NCBI RefSeq assembly: GCF_015831355.1
Contig: NZ_JADWYR010000001.1
Coordinates: 1,736,001 to 1,800,000, forward strand
Length of the DNA stretch: 64,000 nucleotides
From: Panacibacter microcysteis
GTDB taxonomy: Bacteria > Bacteroidota > Bacteroidia > Chitinophagales > Chitinophagaceae
Reading direction: 5' to 3'
The translations under genes and the position numbers were made by a program. Under the pieces are notes generated by a model. It had not been told where the DNA came from. It made no database searches and was given only the letters and a program-made list of their open reading frames with translations. Shown here in pieces: positions 19,369 to 28,753 of the stretch (position 1 is its first letter; every line of letters begins with the position of its first letter).

Positions 19369-22368
19369 ATGAAGTATGTAAGCTTGTTGTTGCTCTGCTT
19401 TTGTATGTATACAATTGCAGCAGCACAGGAAACATTTCCGGTCAACGGGGTGTCTGATGTACGTTCAGACCAGTATGCATTTACCAATGCAACCATTGTA
19501 AAAGATGCGCAGACGACCTGGCAAAATGCCACGCTCGTCATTAAACACGGAAAAATTATTGCGGCAGGTACCAACATCGCCGTACCTAAAGATGCTGTAG
19601 TAATTGATTGTAAGGGTAAGTATATCTATCCTTCTTTTATCGACCTGTTCAGCAATTACGGTATTGCGGCAAACAAGTCAGCAGGCGGCGGCGATTTTTT
19701 TAATTACATCAATGAAAGTCCTGTAAAAGGGGCGTATGGCTGGAACGAATCGTTAAGGCCGGAGACCGATGCGTCAAAAATATTTGCAGCCGATAATGGC
19801 AAGGCAGAAGACCTGCGTGGTGCAGGTTTTGGCGTAGTACTTTCTCACCGCCAGGATGGTATTGCAAGAGGTACCGGCACGCTTGTTACACTTACAGACG
19901 AGCGCGAAAATTTTGCCATGCTCAAAGATAAAGCAGCGGCATTTTACTCCTTCAGTACAGGTACTTCCACGCAGGATTATCCCGGCTCGCTCATGGGTGC
20001 AATAACACTGCTCCGTCAAACCTATCTCGATGCGCAATGGTACAAAAGCCGCCCGGTAACAGAAGGTACCAACTTAAGCCTGCAGGCATGGATCGATAAC
20101 CAGTCGCTGCCACAGATATTCGAGGCCGATGATAAATGGAATGACCTGCGTGCCATAAAAATTGCCAATGAATTTGGGGTACAATACATCATAAAGGGCG
20201 GTGGCAACGAGTACCAGCGTATGGAGGAGATCAAAGCTGCAAAAGCAGCTTACATTATTCCTGTAAACTTCCCGGCGGCTGTAGACGTGGAAGACCCGAA
20301 TGATGCCCGTGTAGTTGCGCTCAGCGTAATGAAACATTGGGAAATGGCACCGCTGCAACCCGGTATGTTTGAAAAAGCCAACATCAACTTTGCATTTACC
20401 GCGGCAGGTTTAAAGAGCCCGGGAGATTTCCTGGCCAACATCCGTAAAGCAATAGAAAACGGTCTGTCGCCGGCAAAAGCCCTCGACGCGCTTACCAAAG
20501 CGCCTGCTTCCATGATCGGCGCGTACGATAAAGTAGGCAGTATAGAGGCGGGCAAACTGGCCAATTTTATAATTACCAGCGGGCCAATATTTGAAGAGAA
20601 AACAGTCATGTATCAAAACTGGATACAGGGTAAAAGTTTTGTGCTGAATGAAAATGGATGGAACGATTACCGCGGTAACTATACACTTACTGTAAAAGAA
20701 AATAACCAGAGTAAAACATATACAGTAGCAGTAAACGGTACACCGGATGATCTTTCTGCCACCCTGCAGCCTTTGGGCGATACCGTCAAACACGATATAA
20801 AGTTTGCCGTAAATGGTAAAATGGTAAAGCTTAACTGGAGCCTGAAAGCAGACAGCAGTAAGCTTACAAGCCTTACAGGTTTAATAAGCAGCGATAAAGT
20901 ATGGCTGGGAAACGGCTATAGCGGCAATGGTAATGCGCTAAGCTGGAACATGCAGTATGTATCAGCGTATACCGAAAAACCTGACACTGCTAAAAAAGAA
21001 GAAAAGAAAGAAGTAGTTACTGCAAAAGTAATGTACCCCTTCATGGGTTTTGGCTGGGCAGAAGCGCCAAAACAGGAAGATATGCTGATAAAAAACACAA
21101 CAGTATGGACAAGTGAGCAAGAAGGTGTACTGCAGAATACAGACGTGCTCATTAAGGGCGGTAAAATTGCTGCAATCGGTAAAAACCTGAATGCAGGCAA
21201 TGCAAAAGTGGTAGACGGCACCGGCAAGCATTTATCTGCAGGTATAATAGACGAGCACTCGCATATTGCTGCAACAGGCGGTATCAATGAATGCTCACAA
21301 TCTGTAACAGCAGAGGTAAGAATTGCAGATGTCATCAATCCGGATGATATCAACATCTACCGGCAACTGGCGGGTGGTGTTACCAGTGCTCACATACTGC
21401 ATGGCAGTTGTAATACCATCGGCGGGCAAACACAGTTATTAAAACTGCGCTGGGGCCGCAATGCAGAAGACATGAAGTTTGCCAACTGGGATGGCTTTAT
21501 CAAGTTTGCATTGGGCGAAAATGTAAAGCGTTCTTTTGGCCAGCGTAACAATCGCTTTCCTGATACACGTATGGGTGTGGAACAGGTATTGATCGATGCT
21601 TTTACCCGTGCACGCGACTACGAAAAACTGGGTGCCGGCAAACGCAAAGACCTGGAACTGGAAATACTCCTGGAAATACTCAACAAAAAGCGTTTCATTA
21701 CCTGTCATTCCTATGTACAAAGCGAGATCAACATGCTGATGCATGTGGCAGATACCTTTGGTTTTAAAGTAAACACCTTTACACATATTCTCGAAGGCTA
21801 TAAAGTAGCCGATAAAATGAAAGCACATGGTGCAGCCGCATCTACCTTCAGCGATTGGTGGGCATATAAAATGGAAGTGCAGGATGCCATTGCCTACAAC
21901 GCAGCCATTATGCAAAAAGTGGGGCTTATCGTTGCAATCAATAGTGATGATGCTGAAATGGCCAGGCACCTTAACCGCGAAGCTGCCAAGAGCATTAAAT
22001 ACGGCAATGTAACAGAAACGGATGCATTGAACATGAATACCATTAACCCGGCAATCATGCTGCATGTGGCAGACAGGGTTGGCAGCATCAAAGTAGGCAA
22101 AGACGCAGACGTTGTACTCTGGAACGAAAGCCCGGTAAGTGTTTACGCAAAAGCAGAAAAAACAATTATCGATGGTATTGTGTATTTCGATATTGAAAAA
22201 GACAAACAGATGCAACAGCAAATTGCAGCAGAAAGAAACAGGCTTATACAAAAAATGATCGCTGCTAAAAAAGGTGGTTCCAAAACAACACCTGCAACCG
22301 TTACGTTCGATGTAGTGAATGAGTGCGAGATCGATATGCAGCACAGTCACTCTATCTGGCGCCCATAA
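19369..22368 (+). CDS. Exported amidohydrolase, two-domain
   Basis: A 999-residue protein with a signal peptide (about residues 1-19, ending IAAAQ) and two amidohydrolase-like halves. In the N-terminal half the metal-binding HxH site is replaced: the equivalent of GxIDxHxH reads FIDLFSNYG (about residue 90). The C-terminal half keeps it: GIIDEHSHIA (about 625), a later His in FITCHSYVQ (about 785) and THILEGY (about 805). Asp in AINSDDAEM (about 860) and the family ending VGSIKVGKDADVVLW complete it. It is thus probably a periplasmic metal-dependent hydrolase with one active half. The substrate is unknown; relatives include imidazolonepropionase-like and dipeptidase-like enzymes. It is followed by a smaller paralogue. 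Confidence 0.85.
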   Translation: MKYVSLLLLCFCMYTIAAAQETFPVNGVSDVRSDQYAFTNATIVKDAQTTWQNATLVIKHGKIIAAGTNIAVPKDAVVIDCKGKYIYPSFIDLFSNYGIAANKSAGGGDFFNYINESPVKGAYGWNESLRPETDASKIFAADNGKAEDLRGAGFGVVLSHRQDGIARGTGTLVTLTDERENFAMLKDKAAAFYSFSTGTSTQDYPGSLMGAITLLRQTYLDAQWYKSRPVTEGTNLSLQAWIDNQSLPQIFEADDKWNDLRAIKIANEFGVQYIIKGGGNEYQRMEEIKAAKAAYIIPVNFPAAVDVEDPNDARVVALSVMKHWEMAPLQPGMFEKANINFAFTAAGLKSPGDFLANIRKAIENGLSPAKALDALTKAPASMIGAYDKVGSIEAGKLANFIITSGPIFEEKTVMYQNWIQGKSFVLNENGWNDYRGNYTLTVKENNQSKTYTVAVNGTPDDLSATLQPLGDTVKHDIKFAVNGKMVKLNWSLKADSSKLTSLTGLISSDKVWLGNGYSGNGNALSWNMQYVSAYTEKPDTAKKEEKKEVVTAKVMYPFMGFGWAEAPKQEDMLIKNTTVWTSEQEGVLQNTDVLIKGGKIAAIGKNLNAGNAKVVDGTGKHLSAGIIDEHSHIAATGGINECSQSVTAEVRIADVINPDDINIYRQLAGGVTSAHILHGSCNTIGGQTQLLKLRWGRNAEDMKFANWDGFIKFALGENVKRSFGQRNNRFPDTRMGVEQVLIDAFTRARDYEKLGAGKRKDLELEILLEILNKKRFITCHSYVQSEINMLMHVADTFGFKVNTFTHILEGYKVADKMKAHGAAASTFSDWWAYKMEVQDAIAYNAAIMQKVGLIVAINSDDAEMARHLNREAAKSIKYGNVTETDALNMNTINPAIMLHVADRVGSIKVGKDADVVLWNESPVSVYAKAEKTIIDGIVYFDIEKDKQMQQQIAAERNRLIQKMIAAKKGGSKTTPATVTFDVVNECEIDMQHSHSIWRP

Positions 22369-22375
22369 TTTTTTA

Positions 22376-22458
22376 TGAGCCCGGCAGAAGTTTTTCAATG
22401 AAGCTTTTGTTGCGTCGCACTCTTGTACTGTAACGGGTGTGGCAGCACGAAGCAGGTT
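22376..22458 (+). repeat. Dispersed palindromic repeat, copy 8
   Basis: The type A core is at 22409-22428 between GAGCCCGGCAGAAG and GTGGCAGCACG. It sits between the two amidohydrolase genes, 8 bp after the first stop. Confidence 0.8.
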
Positions 22459-22487
22459 TAAATTGCAAACAGTATAACCATTATACA

Positions 22488-23756
22488 ATGAAAAAAATTT
22501 TCTTAAGCATTTGTTTGATGAGCATCATACAAACAATGCAGGCGCAGGAAACCGTTTACCCTGCGGCACCACAACAAGGCACCATTGCACTAACCCATGC
22601 TACCATACATAAAGGCAATGGTGAAATTGTAGAAGATGGAATGGTGCTATTCTCCAATGGTAAGATCATAGACGTACGTAAAACAGCACCCGTTGCTGAC
22701 GCAAAAGTGATCGACTGCACAGGTAAACACATTTACCCGGGCCTTATTTCTGCAGCCACCAATCTTGGTTTAAACGAGATCGGCGCGGTACGTGCTACAA
22801 GAGACGAGTATGAGCTCGGTAGCATTAACCCCAATGTACGCTCAGCTATTGCATACAATACAGATTCAAAGATCATCAACACTTTAAAAGATAATGGCAT
22901 CCTGTTCGCCAACGTAATACCCAATGGCGGCATCATCAGCGGCTCATCTTCTGTAATGCAGCTCGATGCGTGGAACTGGGAAGATGCTGTGTACAAAATG
23001 GATGGCGGTATCCATTTCCGTATGCCTTACCTGGCACGTTTTTCAGAAAACGACGATCCTGTAAAAGATGCCATGAAAAAAATAGACGATGTACGCCTAT
23101 TCTTCCGCGGGGCAAAAGCTTATATGGCAGAACAAAGGCACGAACATACCAACCTCAAATTTGAAGCAGTAAGAGGTCTCTTCAGTAAACAACAAACATT
23201 TTTCGTGCATTGCGAACTGGTGAAAGAAATGATGGTGGCTGTGGAATTTGCAAAAGAGTTTGGGTTTAAAACGGTAATTGTAGGCGGCTCAGATAGCTGG
23301 AAGATAACCGACTACCTGAAAGAAAACAACATAGCCATAATTGTTAACCAGATGCATACATTGCCCAATATGCAGGATGATGATGTGGACCTGCCGTATA
23401 AACTGCCTTACCTGTTGCAACAGGCGGGTGTTAGCTACTGCATCTCAGACCAGGATGAACAAAACCGCTACAGGAACTTGCCCTTTAATGCAGGCGTTGC
23501 TGCCGGCTATGGTCTTACCAAAGAACAGGCATTACAGGCCATTACATTAAACGCTGCAAAAATTCTTGGTATAGACGACCGCACAGGCTCTGTGGAAAAA
23601 GGAAAAGATGCCAACATTGTGGTAAGCAACGGCGATATACTGGATATGAAAACAAGTATTATTACTTACGCATTTATACAGGGCAGGCAGCTAACGCTGG
23701 ATGATAAACAGAAACAGCTCTACGAAAAGTATAAACATAAGTACAACATTAACTGA
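22488..23756 (+). CDS. Exported amidohydrolase-family protein lacking the HxH site
   Basis: A 422-residue paralogue of the preceding gene's halves. A signal peptide (about residues 1-18, ending TMQAQ) leads into the amidohydrolase beta-sandwich. Where active members have GxIDxHxH, this protein reads GLISAATNLGL (about residue 72), so both His and the Asp are missing. His in FFVHCELV and Asp in CISDQDEQ remain. The C-terminal LGIDDRTGSVEKGKDANIVV is normal. It may be an inactive partner, or may bind metal differently. The ATG at 22488 was chosen because the frame upstream runs through the repeat. Both genes probably form one transcript ending at the terminator at 23771. Confidence 0.85.
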   Translation: MKKIFLSICLMSIIQTMQAQETVYPAAPQQGTIALTHATIHKGNGEIVEDGMVLFSNGKIIDVRKTAPVADAKVIDCTGKHIYPGLISAATNLGLNEIGAVRATRDEYELGSINPNVRSAIAYNTDSKIINTLKDNGILFANVIPNGGIISGSSSVMQLDAWNWEDAVYKMDGGIHFRMPYLARFSENDDPVKDAMKKIDDVRLFFRGAKAYMAEQRHEHTNLKFEAVRGLFSKQQTFFVHCELVKEMMVAVEFAKEFGFKTVIVGGSDSWKITDYLKENNIAIIVNQMHTLPNMQDDDVDLPYKLPYLLQQAGVSYCISDQDEQNRYRNLPFNAGVAAGYGLTKEQALQAITLNAAKILGIDDRTGSVEKGKDANIVVSNGDILDMKTSIITYAFIQGRQLTLDDKQKQLYEKYKHKYNIN

Positions 23757-23770
23757 CATCCAAAAGCGGA

Positions 23771-23802
23771 AACGGCTTCTCAAAAACGAGAAGCCGTTTT
23801 TA
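23771..23802 (+). terminator. Intrinsic terminator
   Basis: AACGGCTTCTC-AAAAAC-GAGAAGCCGTT is an 11-bp stem followed by TTTAT, 14 bp after the amidohydrolase stop. Confidence 0.9.
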
Positions 23803-23867
23803 TGCAGGCCTGTAATGATGTATAATATTTTTTTGCCGCAGAAGATATTTTTGAAAGCAGGAACATG

Positions 23868-23947
23868 GCAGGCTGTGCTGCAGTAATTGTTGCAGTACAG
23901 GTGTGCGACGCAACAGGTGCTTCATAGTAGTAATGCAGCCTGGCTCA
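23868..23947 (-). repeat. Dispersed palindromic repeat, copy 9
   Basis: The reverse core (one mismatch) is at 23895-23914, with GCAGGCTGTGCTGCAG and ATGCAGCCTGGC at the ends. It lies between convergent genes. Confidence 0.8.
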
Positions 23948-23963
23948 ACATGGCTGTTGAAAA

Positions 23964-24881
23964 TCACAATACTTTAAGCGCAGACATTCTATCGAGCGCA
24001 AGCTGGTTTTTCAATTCATCAAGCCCGTTGAACTTTACTTCTCCGCGCAGGTAATATTTGATGTACACGCGTAAATTGCTGCCGTATATATCGTGGTTAA
24101 AATCGAAAATATTTACTTCGATCACCCTTTTCTTACCATCTACCGTAGGGCGCACACCAATATTCATCATACCCTTGTAAGAGCTTTGTCCGGCCACGGC
24201 AATTACCGCATATACGCCATTGCCGGGAACCAGTTTCTCTGCGTGCCCCACCTGCAGGTTGGCCGTTGGGTAACCAAGCGTTCGGCCAAGTTTATTACCT
24301 TCAACTACCAGGCCTTCGAAAAAATAATCATAACCCAGGTAATTATTGGCGGTAGCAACATCACTGTTCAGCAGTGCCTCTCTTATTTTGGTAGAACTAA
24401 CCGTAATGTCGTTGAGCACATGCTCGGGTATTTCCTTTACAATAAAGCCAAGTTGTTTGCCATAATCTTCCAGCAGGTGATAATCGCCCTGCCGGTTTTT
24501 GCCAAAGCGGTGGTCGTAACCAATGATAACGGTATGCGGGTGCAGTTTCTGCCACAGGAAGTGCTCAATGTATTCCGTTGCAGTCTGCTGCGCAAAAGAT
24601 TCGTCAAAAGGCACTACTACCAGGTGGTCTATACCACGCTGCCGCAGCAGTTCTGTTTTTTCTTCCAGCGTATTAAGAATGAAAACTTCTTTGTGTGCCA
24701 CCACTTTGCGTGGGTGCGGGTGAAAGGTGATGATCACCGTTTCGCCGTTTATGGCGTCGGCCTCACGTTTCAGTTGCGCAATAATCTGCTGGTGGCCGGT
24801 ATGCACACCATCAAAAGTACCAATGGTAATCACTGCATTGCGAAAAATGGGCAATTGGTTTATGTTGGTGTGTACCTGCAT
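23964..24881 (-). CDS. ribF: Bifunctional riboflavin kinase / FAD synthetase
   Basis: A 305-residue enzyme that phosphorylates riboflavin to FMN and adenylates FMN to FAD. The N-terminal adenylyltransferase domain has GTFDGVHTGHQQI (about residues 22-34) and ITFHPHPRKVV (about 50). The kinase domain starts at about 180 with GRTLGYPTANL and NGVYAVIAV, and MNIGVRPTVDG is at about 240. Length is typical (about 310). A TATATTTG box lies on this strand 10 nt before the ATG, back to back with the purM promoter. Confidence 0.97.
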   Translation of the reverse strand: MQVHTNINQLPIFRNAVITIGTFDGVHTGHQQIIAQLKREADAINGETVIITFHPHPRKVVAHKEVFILNTLEEKTELLRQRGIDHLVVVPFDESFAQQTATEYIEHFLWQKLHPHTVIIGYDHRFGKNRQGDYHLLEDYGKQLGFIVKEIPEHVLNDITVSSTKIREALLNSDVATANNYLGYDYFFEGLVVEGNKLGRTLGYPTANLQVGHAEKLVPGNGVYAVIAVAGQSSYKGMMNIGVRPTVDGKKRVIEVNIFDFNHDIYGSNLRVYIKYYLRGEVKFNGLDELKNQLALDRMSALKVL

Positions 24882-24891
24882 AAAAGTGGCG

Positions 24892-24899
24892 CAAATATA
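24892..24899 (-). promoter_or_regulatory. Bacteroidota -7 promoter box for ribF (TATATTTG)
   Basis: An exact TAnnTTTG box on the minus strand ending 10 nt before the ribF ATG. Confidence 0.55.
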
Positions 24900-24929
24900 A
24901 GTTGCCGGCTTTTAAAGCGGCATGCAAAA

Positions 24930-24963
24930 TTGAAAGCCTTTAACGGTACAACGCTTACTTTTG
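24930..24963 (+). promoter_or_regulatory. Promoter for purM (TTG ... TACTTTTG)
   Basis: A TTG at 24930-24932 and TACTTTTG at 24956-24963 with 23 bp between, within the range reported for Bacteroidota promoters. The expected leader is about 30 nt. Confidence 0.55.
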
Positions 24964-24998
24964 CACGCAAATAATTACTGAGAATTTAAACCGGCATA

Positions 24999-26168
24999 AT
25001 GTCTTTATATACAAAACGCGGCGTTTCTGCCCAGAAAGAAGAAGTTCATGCAGCCATTCAAAAGCTCGACCAGGGCCTGTATAAAAATGCCTTCTGCAAA
25101 ATGTACCCCGATTTTATCAGCGGCGATGCCGGTTTTGTAAACATTATGCATGCAGATGGTGCCGGTACCAAAAGCATTCTTGCATACCTCTACTGGAAAG
25201 AAACCGGCGATGTAAGCGTCTGGAAAGGTATAGCGCAGGATGCGGTGGCCATGAACCTGGACGACCTGCTCTGTGTGGGCGTATATGATAACCTGCTCTT
25301 CTCATCTACCATAGACCGCAATAAGACCATTATACCCGGCGAAGTGCTCGAACAGGTGATCAACGGCACACAGGAATTTTTTGATGAACTCAGGCAATTT
25401 GGTGTAAACATTCACTACCTCGGCGGCGAAACAGCAGATGTGGGCGACGTGGTACGCACCATTGCCGTAAACGGCACCATGACGGCGCGCTGGCCCAAAG
25501 AAAAACTGGTTACCAACGATAAGATAAAACCGGGCAATGTAATCGTAGGCTTTGCCAGTTTTGGTAAAACCGCTTATGAAACGTCGTACAACAGCGGGCT
25601 GGGCAGTAACGGGCTTACCAGCGCAAGACACGATGTATTGAGTAAACACTATGCCAGCGCTTACCCCGAAACATTTGAACCCGCACTCAGCAACGATGTA
25701 GTATACATCGGTAAGAGTAAAATGACTGATACCATTCATATTGATGGTGAGCAGATCAGCATTGGTAAACTGCTGCTATCGCCCACACGCACGTATGCAC
25801 CATTGATGAAAGTGTTGCTTGAGGCACATTTCAACGACATAGATGGCGTCATACATTGCAGCGGCGGCGGGCAAACCAAATGCATGAAGTACCTGCCACA
25901 GCCTTTGAAGGTGGTAAAAGATAACCTGTTTGATCCGCCACCTGTTTTTAAACTGATACAGGAAAACTCCGGCGCCGACGAACGTGAAATGTACCAGGTA
26001 TTCAATATGGGGCAGCGCCTCGAGATCTTTACCAATGAAACGGCCGCCGCAAAAATGATCGATGCTGCAAAAGCACTCGGCATAGATGCCCGGGTTACCG
26101 GCCATACAGAAGCGGCAGATAAACAGTCGTTGCACCTCTACGCAAACGGTAAAGAAATCATTTATTAA
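24999..26168 (+). CDS. purM: Phosphoribosylformylglycinamidine cyclo-ligase (AIR synthase)
   Basis: A 389-residue enzyme of the PurM/AIR synthase family, which closes the imidazole ring in purine synthesis (FGAM to AIR, ATP-dependent). Signatures: HADGAGTKSILAYLYWKETGD (about residues 50-70), QDAVAMNLDDLLCVGV (about 80-95), HYLGGETADVGDVVRTI (about 140-156) and VGFASFGKTAYETSYNSGLGSNGLTSAR (about 184-210). This form, with the AYLYWKETGD insertion, is the longer Bacteroidota type. It is a single gene with its own promoter. Confidence 0.93.
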   Translation: MSLYTKRGVSAQKEEVHAAIQKLDQGLYKNAFCKMYPDFISGDAGFVNIMHADGAGTKSILAYLYWKETGDVSVWKGIAQDAVAMNLDDLLCVGVYDNLLFSSTIDRNKTIIPGEVLEQVINGTQEFFDELRQFGVNIHYLGGETADVGDVVRTIAVNGTMTARWPKEKLVTNDKIKPGNVIVGFASFGKTAYETSYNSGLGSNGLTSARHDVLSKHYASAYPETFEPALSNDVVYIGKSKMTDTIHIDGEQISIGKLLLSPTRTYAPLMKVLLEAHFNDIDGVIHCSGGGQTKCMKYLPQPLKVVKDNLFDPPPVFKLIQENSGADEREMYQVFNMGQRLEIFTNETAAAKMIDAAKALGIDARVTGHTEAADKQSLHLYANGKEIIY

Positions 26169-26175
26169 TTTTTTT

Positions 26176-26272
26176 GGTGCAGGCAACAGGTTTTCATGGC
26201 ATCGCCTGTTGTGTCACTCACTTGTACGTCCCGTTTGTATGGCGGCTCCGGCGTGCTGCTCTGCAATCTTCC
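26176..26272 (+). repeat. Dispersed palindromic repeat, copy 10
   Basis: The type B core is at 26208-26227, preceded by TGGCATCGCCT and followed by ATGGCGGCTCCGG. It starts about 8 bp after the purM stop, between convergent genes. Confidence 0.8.
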
Positions 26273-26344
26273 AGACTGTTTTATTTTCGCTGAAGCGGTC
26301 ATACCTCGCGTTGTGTAAGGCACTTAATAAATCGCCCACACCCA

Positions 26345-28396
26345 CTACTCTTTTTGCTTCACCATCGTTAGAATCGTGGCAATGCCAATATGCTCATCAT
26401 TGCTGTCGAACATTTCTACATACCACTTTACAATCCCTTTCGGGATATCATTTTCATCTTTCAGATCCTGTGGAATTTTTTCTTTGCAGGTAAAGCGTAC
26501 ATAGATCGTTGTATCTGCATAAACCGGTTTGGTAAAACGGAGTTCATCCAGCCCGTAATTGAGTAATACAGGACATTTCATGCTGTTCTCCACGAACAAA
26601 CCTGCCGCGGCGCTCATAATAAGGTAGCCATGCGCCACCGGTTTTTCAAACAATGTTCCTGCAAGCGAGGTATGATCTGTGTGTGCATAAAAATGGTCCC
26701 AGCTAAGGTTGGCAAAAGCTTTTATATCTGCGTCTGTAATGGTGCGTTTGCCGGTAATGATCTGCTCGCCGATTTTAATTTCTTCGAAGTGCTTACGAAA
26801 AGGGTGAACATTATCAATAATCCCCTTTGCATGTGGCTGGTAAACATTGGTAATTGCCGTAATGGTTGTAGGCGAGCCCTGGATGGCCACGCGCTGCATG
26901 TAGTGTTTTACACCACGAACGCCACCCATCTCTTCGCCACCGCCTGCACGGCCCGGGCCGCCGTGTACCAGTAACGGTAATGGTGAACCATGCCCGGTGC
27001 TTTCTTTGGCGCAATCGTTATTCAGTACCAGTATTCTGCCATGGTGTGTTGCGGCACCCAGTACATATCGTTTTGCAATTGCATCGTTTGCTGTAACAAT
27101 AGAGGAACACAAAGAGCCTTTTCCCATTTTAGCCAGGTGAATCGCTTCATCCATGGAGTTGTAAGGCATAAGTGTTGAGACGGGCCCGAAGGCTTCTATT
27201 TCATGCGGGCCGGGTGTGTAAAGCGGGTTCTCATTCAACAGAAGCAGCGGGCTTAGAAATGCACCTTTGCCTGCATCAGCATCCACCACAGTTACACTGT
27301 CTAATGAGCCATAAATAAGTTGTGAAGAGGCCAGTAATTTTTGCACCTGCGTTTTTACTTCATCGCGCTGGCTTTGCCCCGCCAGTGCGCCCATGCGTAC
27401 TTTTTCATTCAGCGGATTGCCAATGGTTGTTTGAGAGAGTGCGTTACCCAATGCAATATGTACATCTTCCAGTTTATTGGCGGGTACAAAAATGCGGCGG
27501 ATAGCCGTACATTTTTGACCGGCTTTGGTGGTCATCTCTTTACGTACTTCTTTAATAAAAATTTCCCATTCCGGCATGCCCGGCACAACATCATCACCCA
27601 ATACAATACAATTGAGCGAATCTGCCTCCATGGTAAAAGGCACATTTTCGCGCATGATGGCAGCATTGCTTTTAAGCATTAGCCCGGTGGTGGCAGAGCC
27701 CGTAAAGGTTACCACATCCTGGGAGGTTACATGGTCCAGCAGATCGCCGGCAGAGCCGCACAATAGTTGCAATGCGCCCTCCGGCAATATGCCCGAAGCA
27801 ATGATCTCTCTTACCACTGCCTCTGTGAGAAAAGATGTGATGGTGGCTGGTTTTACTACTGCCGGCATACCTGCCAGCAGGTTAACCGCAATTTTTTCCA
27901 GCATGCCCCATACAGGAAAATTGAATGCATTAATATGTATGGCCACACCTTCTTTGGGTACCAGTATATGATGCCCCATAAAGGTGTTGTGCTTACTCAG
28001 GTTGTGTGCTTCTCCATCAAGACAGAAACTTTCATCCGGGAATTTGCGCCGCAATGAAGCATTGGCAAAAAGATTACCGATACCGCCTTCAATATCTACC
28101 CAACTATCTGCTTTGGTGGCACCGGTTTTATAACTGATGGCATAAAACTTTTCCAGGTGTTGGCGCAGGTGCAATGCCAAAGCTTTCAACATAGCGCCGC
28201 GTTCATGAAACGTAAGTTTGCGCAGCGCAGGCGAGCCTACGGTACGGCCATAATCAAGCACAGATTTAAAGTCCAGCCCTTTGGTAGATGCCGCAGCAAT
28301 TGCCTCTCCTGTTACGGCATGGTGTAATTGTTGTCCCTCGCCATCTCCGGTTACCCAACTGCCATTGATATAGTTACCCAGTTTTTCCATTGCCAT
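26345..28396 (-). CDS. paaZ: Bifunctional aldehyde dehydrogenase / enoyl-CoA hydratase, PaaZ type
   Basis: A 683-residue fusion. Residues 1-520 are an aldehyde dehydrogenase of the PaaZ group: VKPATITSFLTEAVVREI (about 185), FTGSATTGLMLKS (about 230), EADSLNCIVLGDD (about 255) and GQKCTAIRRIFVP with the catalytic Cys (about 292). Residues 540-683 are a MaoC-like hydratase (ITDADIKAFANLSWDHFYAHTD, PVAHGYLIMSAAAGLFV). PaaZ opens the oxepin-CoA ring and oxidises the resulting semialdehyde in phenylacetate catabolism. No other paa gene is in this window. I chose the start at 28396 because the length then matches PaaZ (about 681) and a TAGCTTTG box lies 14 nt upstream. Confidence 0.88.
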   Translation of the reverse strand: MAMEKLGNYINGSWVTGDGEGQQLHHAVTGEAIAAASTKGLDFKSVLDYGRTVGSPALRKLTFHERGAMLKALALHLRQHLEKFYAISYKTGATKADSWVDIEGGIGNLFANASLRRKFPDESFCLDGEAHNLSKHNTFMGHHILVPKEGVAIHINAFNFPVWGMLEKIAVNLLAGMPAVVKPATITSFLTEAVVREIIASGILPEGALQLLCGSAGDLLDHVTSQDVVTFTGSATTGLMLKSNAAIMRENVPFTMEADSLNCIVLGDDVVPGMPEWEIFIKEVRKEMTTKAGQKCTAIRRIFVPANKLEDVHIALGNALSQTTIGNPLNEKVRMGALAGQSQRDEVKTQVQKLLASSQLIYGSLDSVTVVDADAGKGAFLSPLLLLNENPLYTPGPHEIEAFGPVSTLMPYNSMDEAIHLAKMGKGSLCSSIVTANDAIAKRYVLGAATHHGRILVLNNDCAKESTGHGSPLPLLVHGGPGRAGGGEEMGGVRGVKHYMQRVAIQGSPTTITAITNVYQPHAKGIIDNVHPFRKHFEEIKIGEQIITGKRTITDADIKAFANLSWDHFYAHTDHTSLAGTLFEKPVAHGYLIMSAAAGLFVENSMKCPVLLNYGLDELRFTKPVYADTTIYVRFTCKEKIPQDLKDENDIPKGIVKWYVEMFDSNDEHIGIATILTMVKQKE

Positions 28397-28410
28397 GATT
28401 TTTAGGGTAG

Positions 28411-28418
28411 CAAAGCTA
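28411..28418 (-). promoter_or_regulatory. Bacteroidota -7 promoter box for paaZ (TAGCTTTG)
   Basis: An exact TAnnTTTG box on the minus strand, 14 nt before the chosen paaZ ATG. Confidence 0.5.
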
Positions 28419-28560
28419 ACAAATGATAGGAATGCTGTGTAATAACATTTTCGGTTGTATCTTGCACGGGCAGTTTTGTTCATACCCGGAAAACATTATG
28501 AGCACCAACGTGATACAACGAACAAGAACTGTTTCTTTTTTTGCTCTCTAAGGTTAACGG

Positions 28561-28662
28561 CTACCGGGCATCGCACAGTTGCCACATGCACTGCAGATGA
28601 ACGGATTGCGACGCAACAGGTGATGCCATGAAAAACAGCTGCCGGTATCATAACCTGTATTT
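28561..28662 (-). repeat. Dispersed palindromic repeat, copy 11 (diverged)
   Basis: The reverse core GATTGCGACGCAAC is at about 28604-28617, followed by AGGTGATGCCATG. The distal half of the core has diverged. End sequences CTACCGGGCATCGC and CAGCTGCCGGTA remain. Confidence 0.7.
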
Positions 28663-28753
28663 TTCATAGTAAAATGTTGCTGTAAAAAGTTAACAGGCGC
28701 AGGACAGATAATGAAAGTGAAAAGAATACGTTTTAATAAAAATTTTTTCAATT

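Larger units (their letters stand above)
28397..28753. other. Divergent intergenic region
   Basis: A 357-bp gap between paaZ and the ketosynthase gene. It contains the paaZ promoter box and repeat copy 11; I see no clear promoter for the plus-strand gene and no coding frame. Confidence 0.6.

Noticed and set aside
21439-22488. A 349-codon open frame on the minus strand opposite the first amidohydrolase
   Set aside because: It is the shadow of a strongly coding plus-strand gene; the translation is rich in Cys, His and Phe and shows no known motif.
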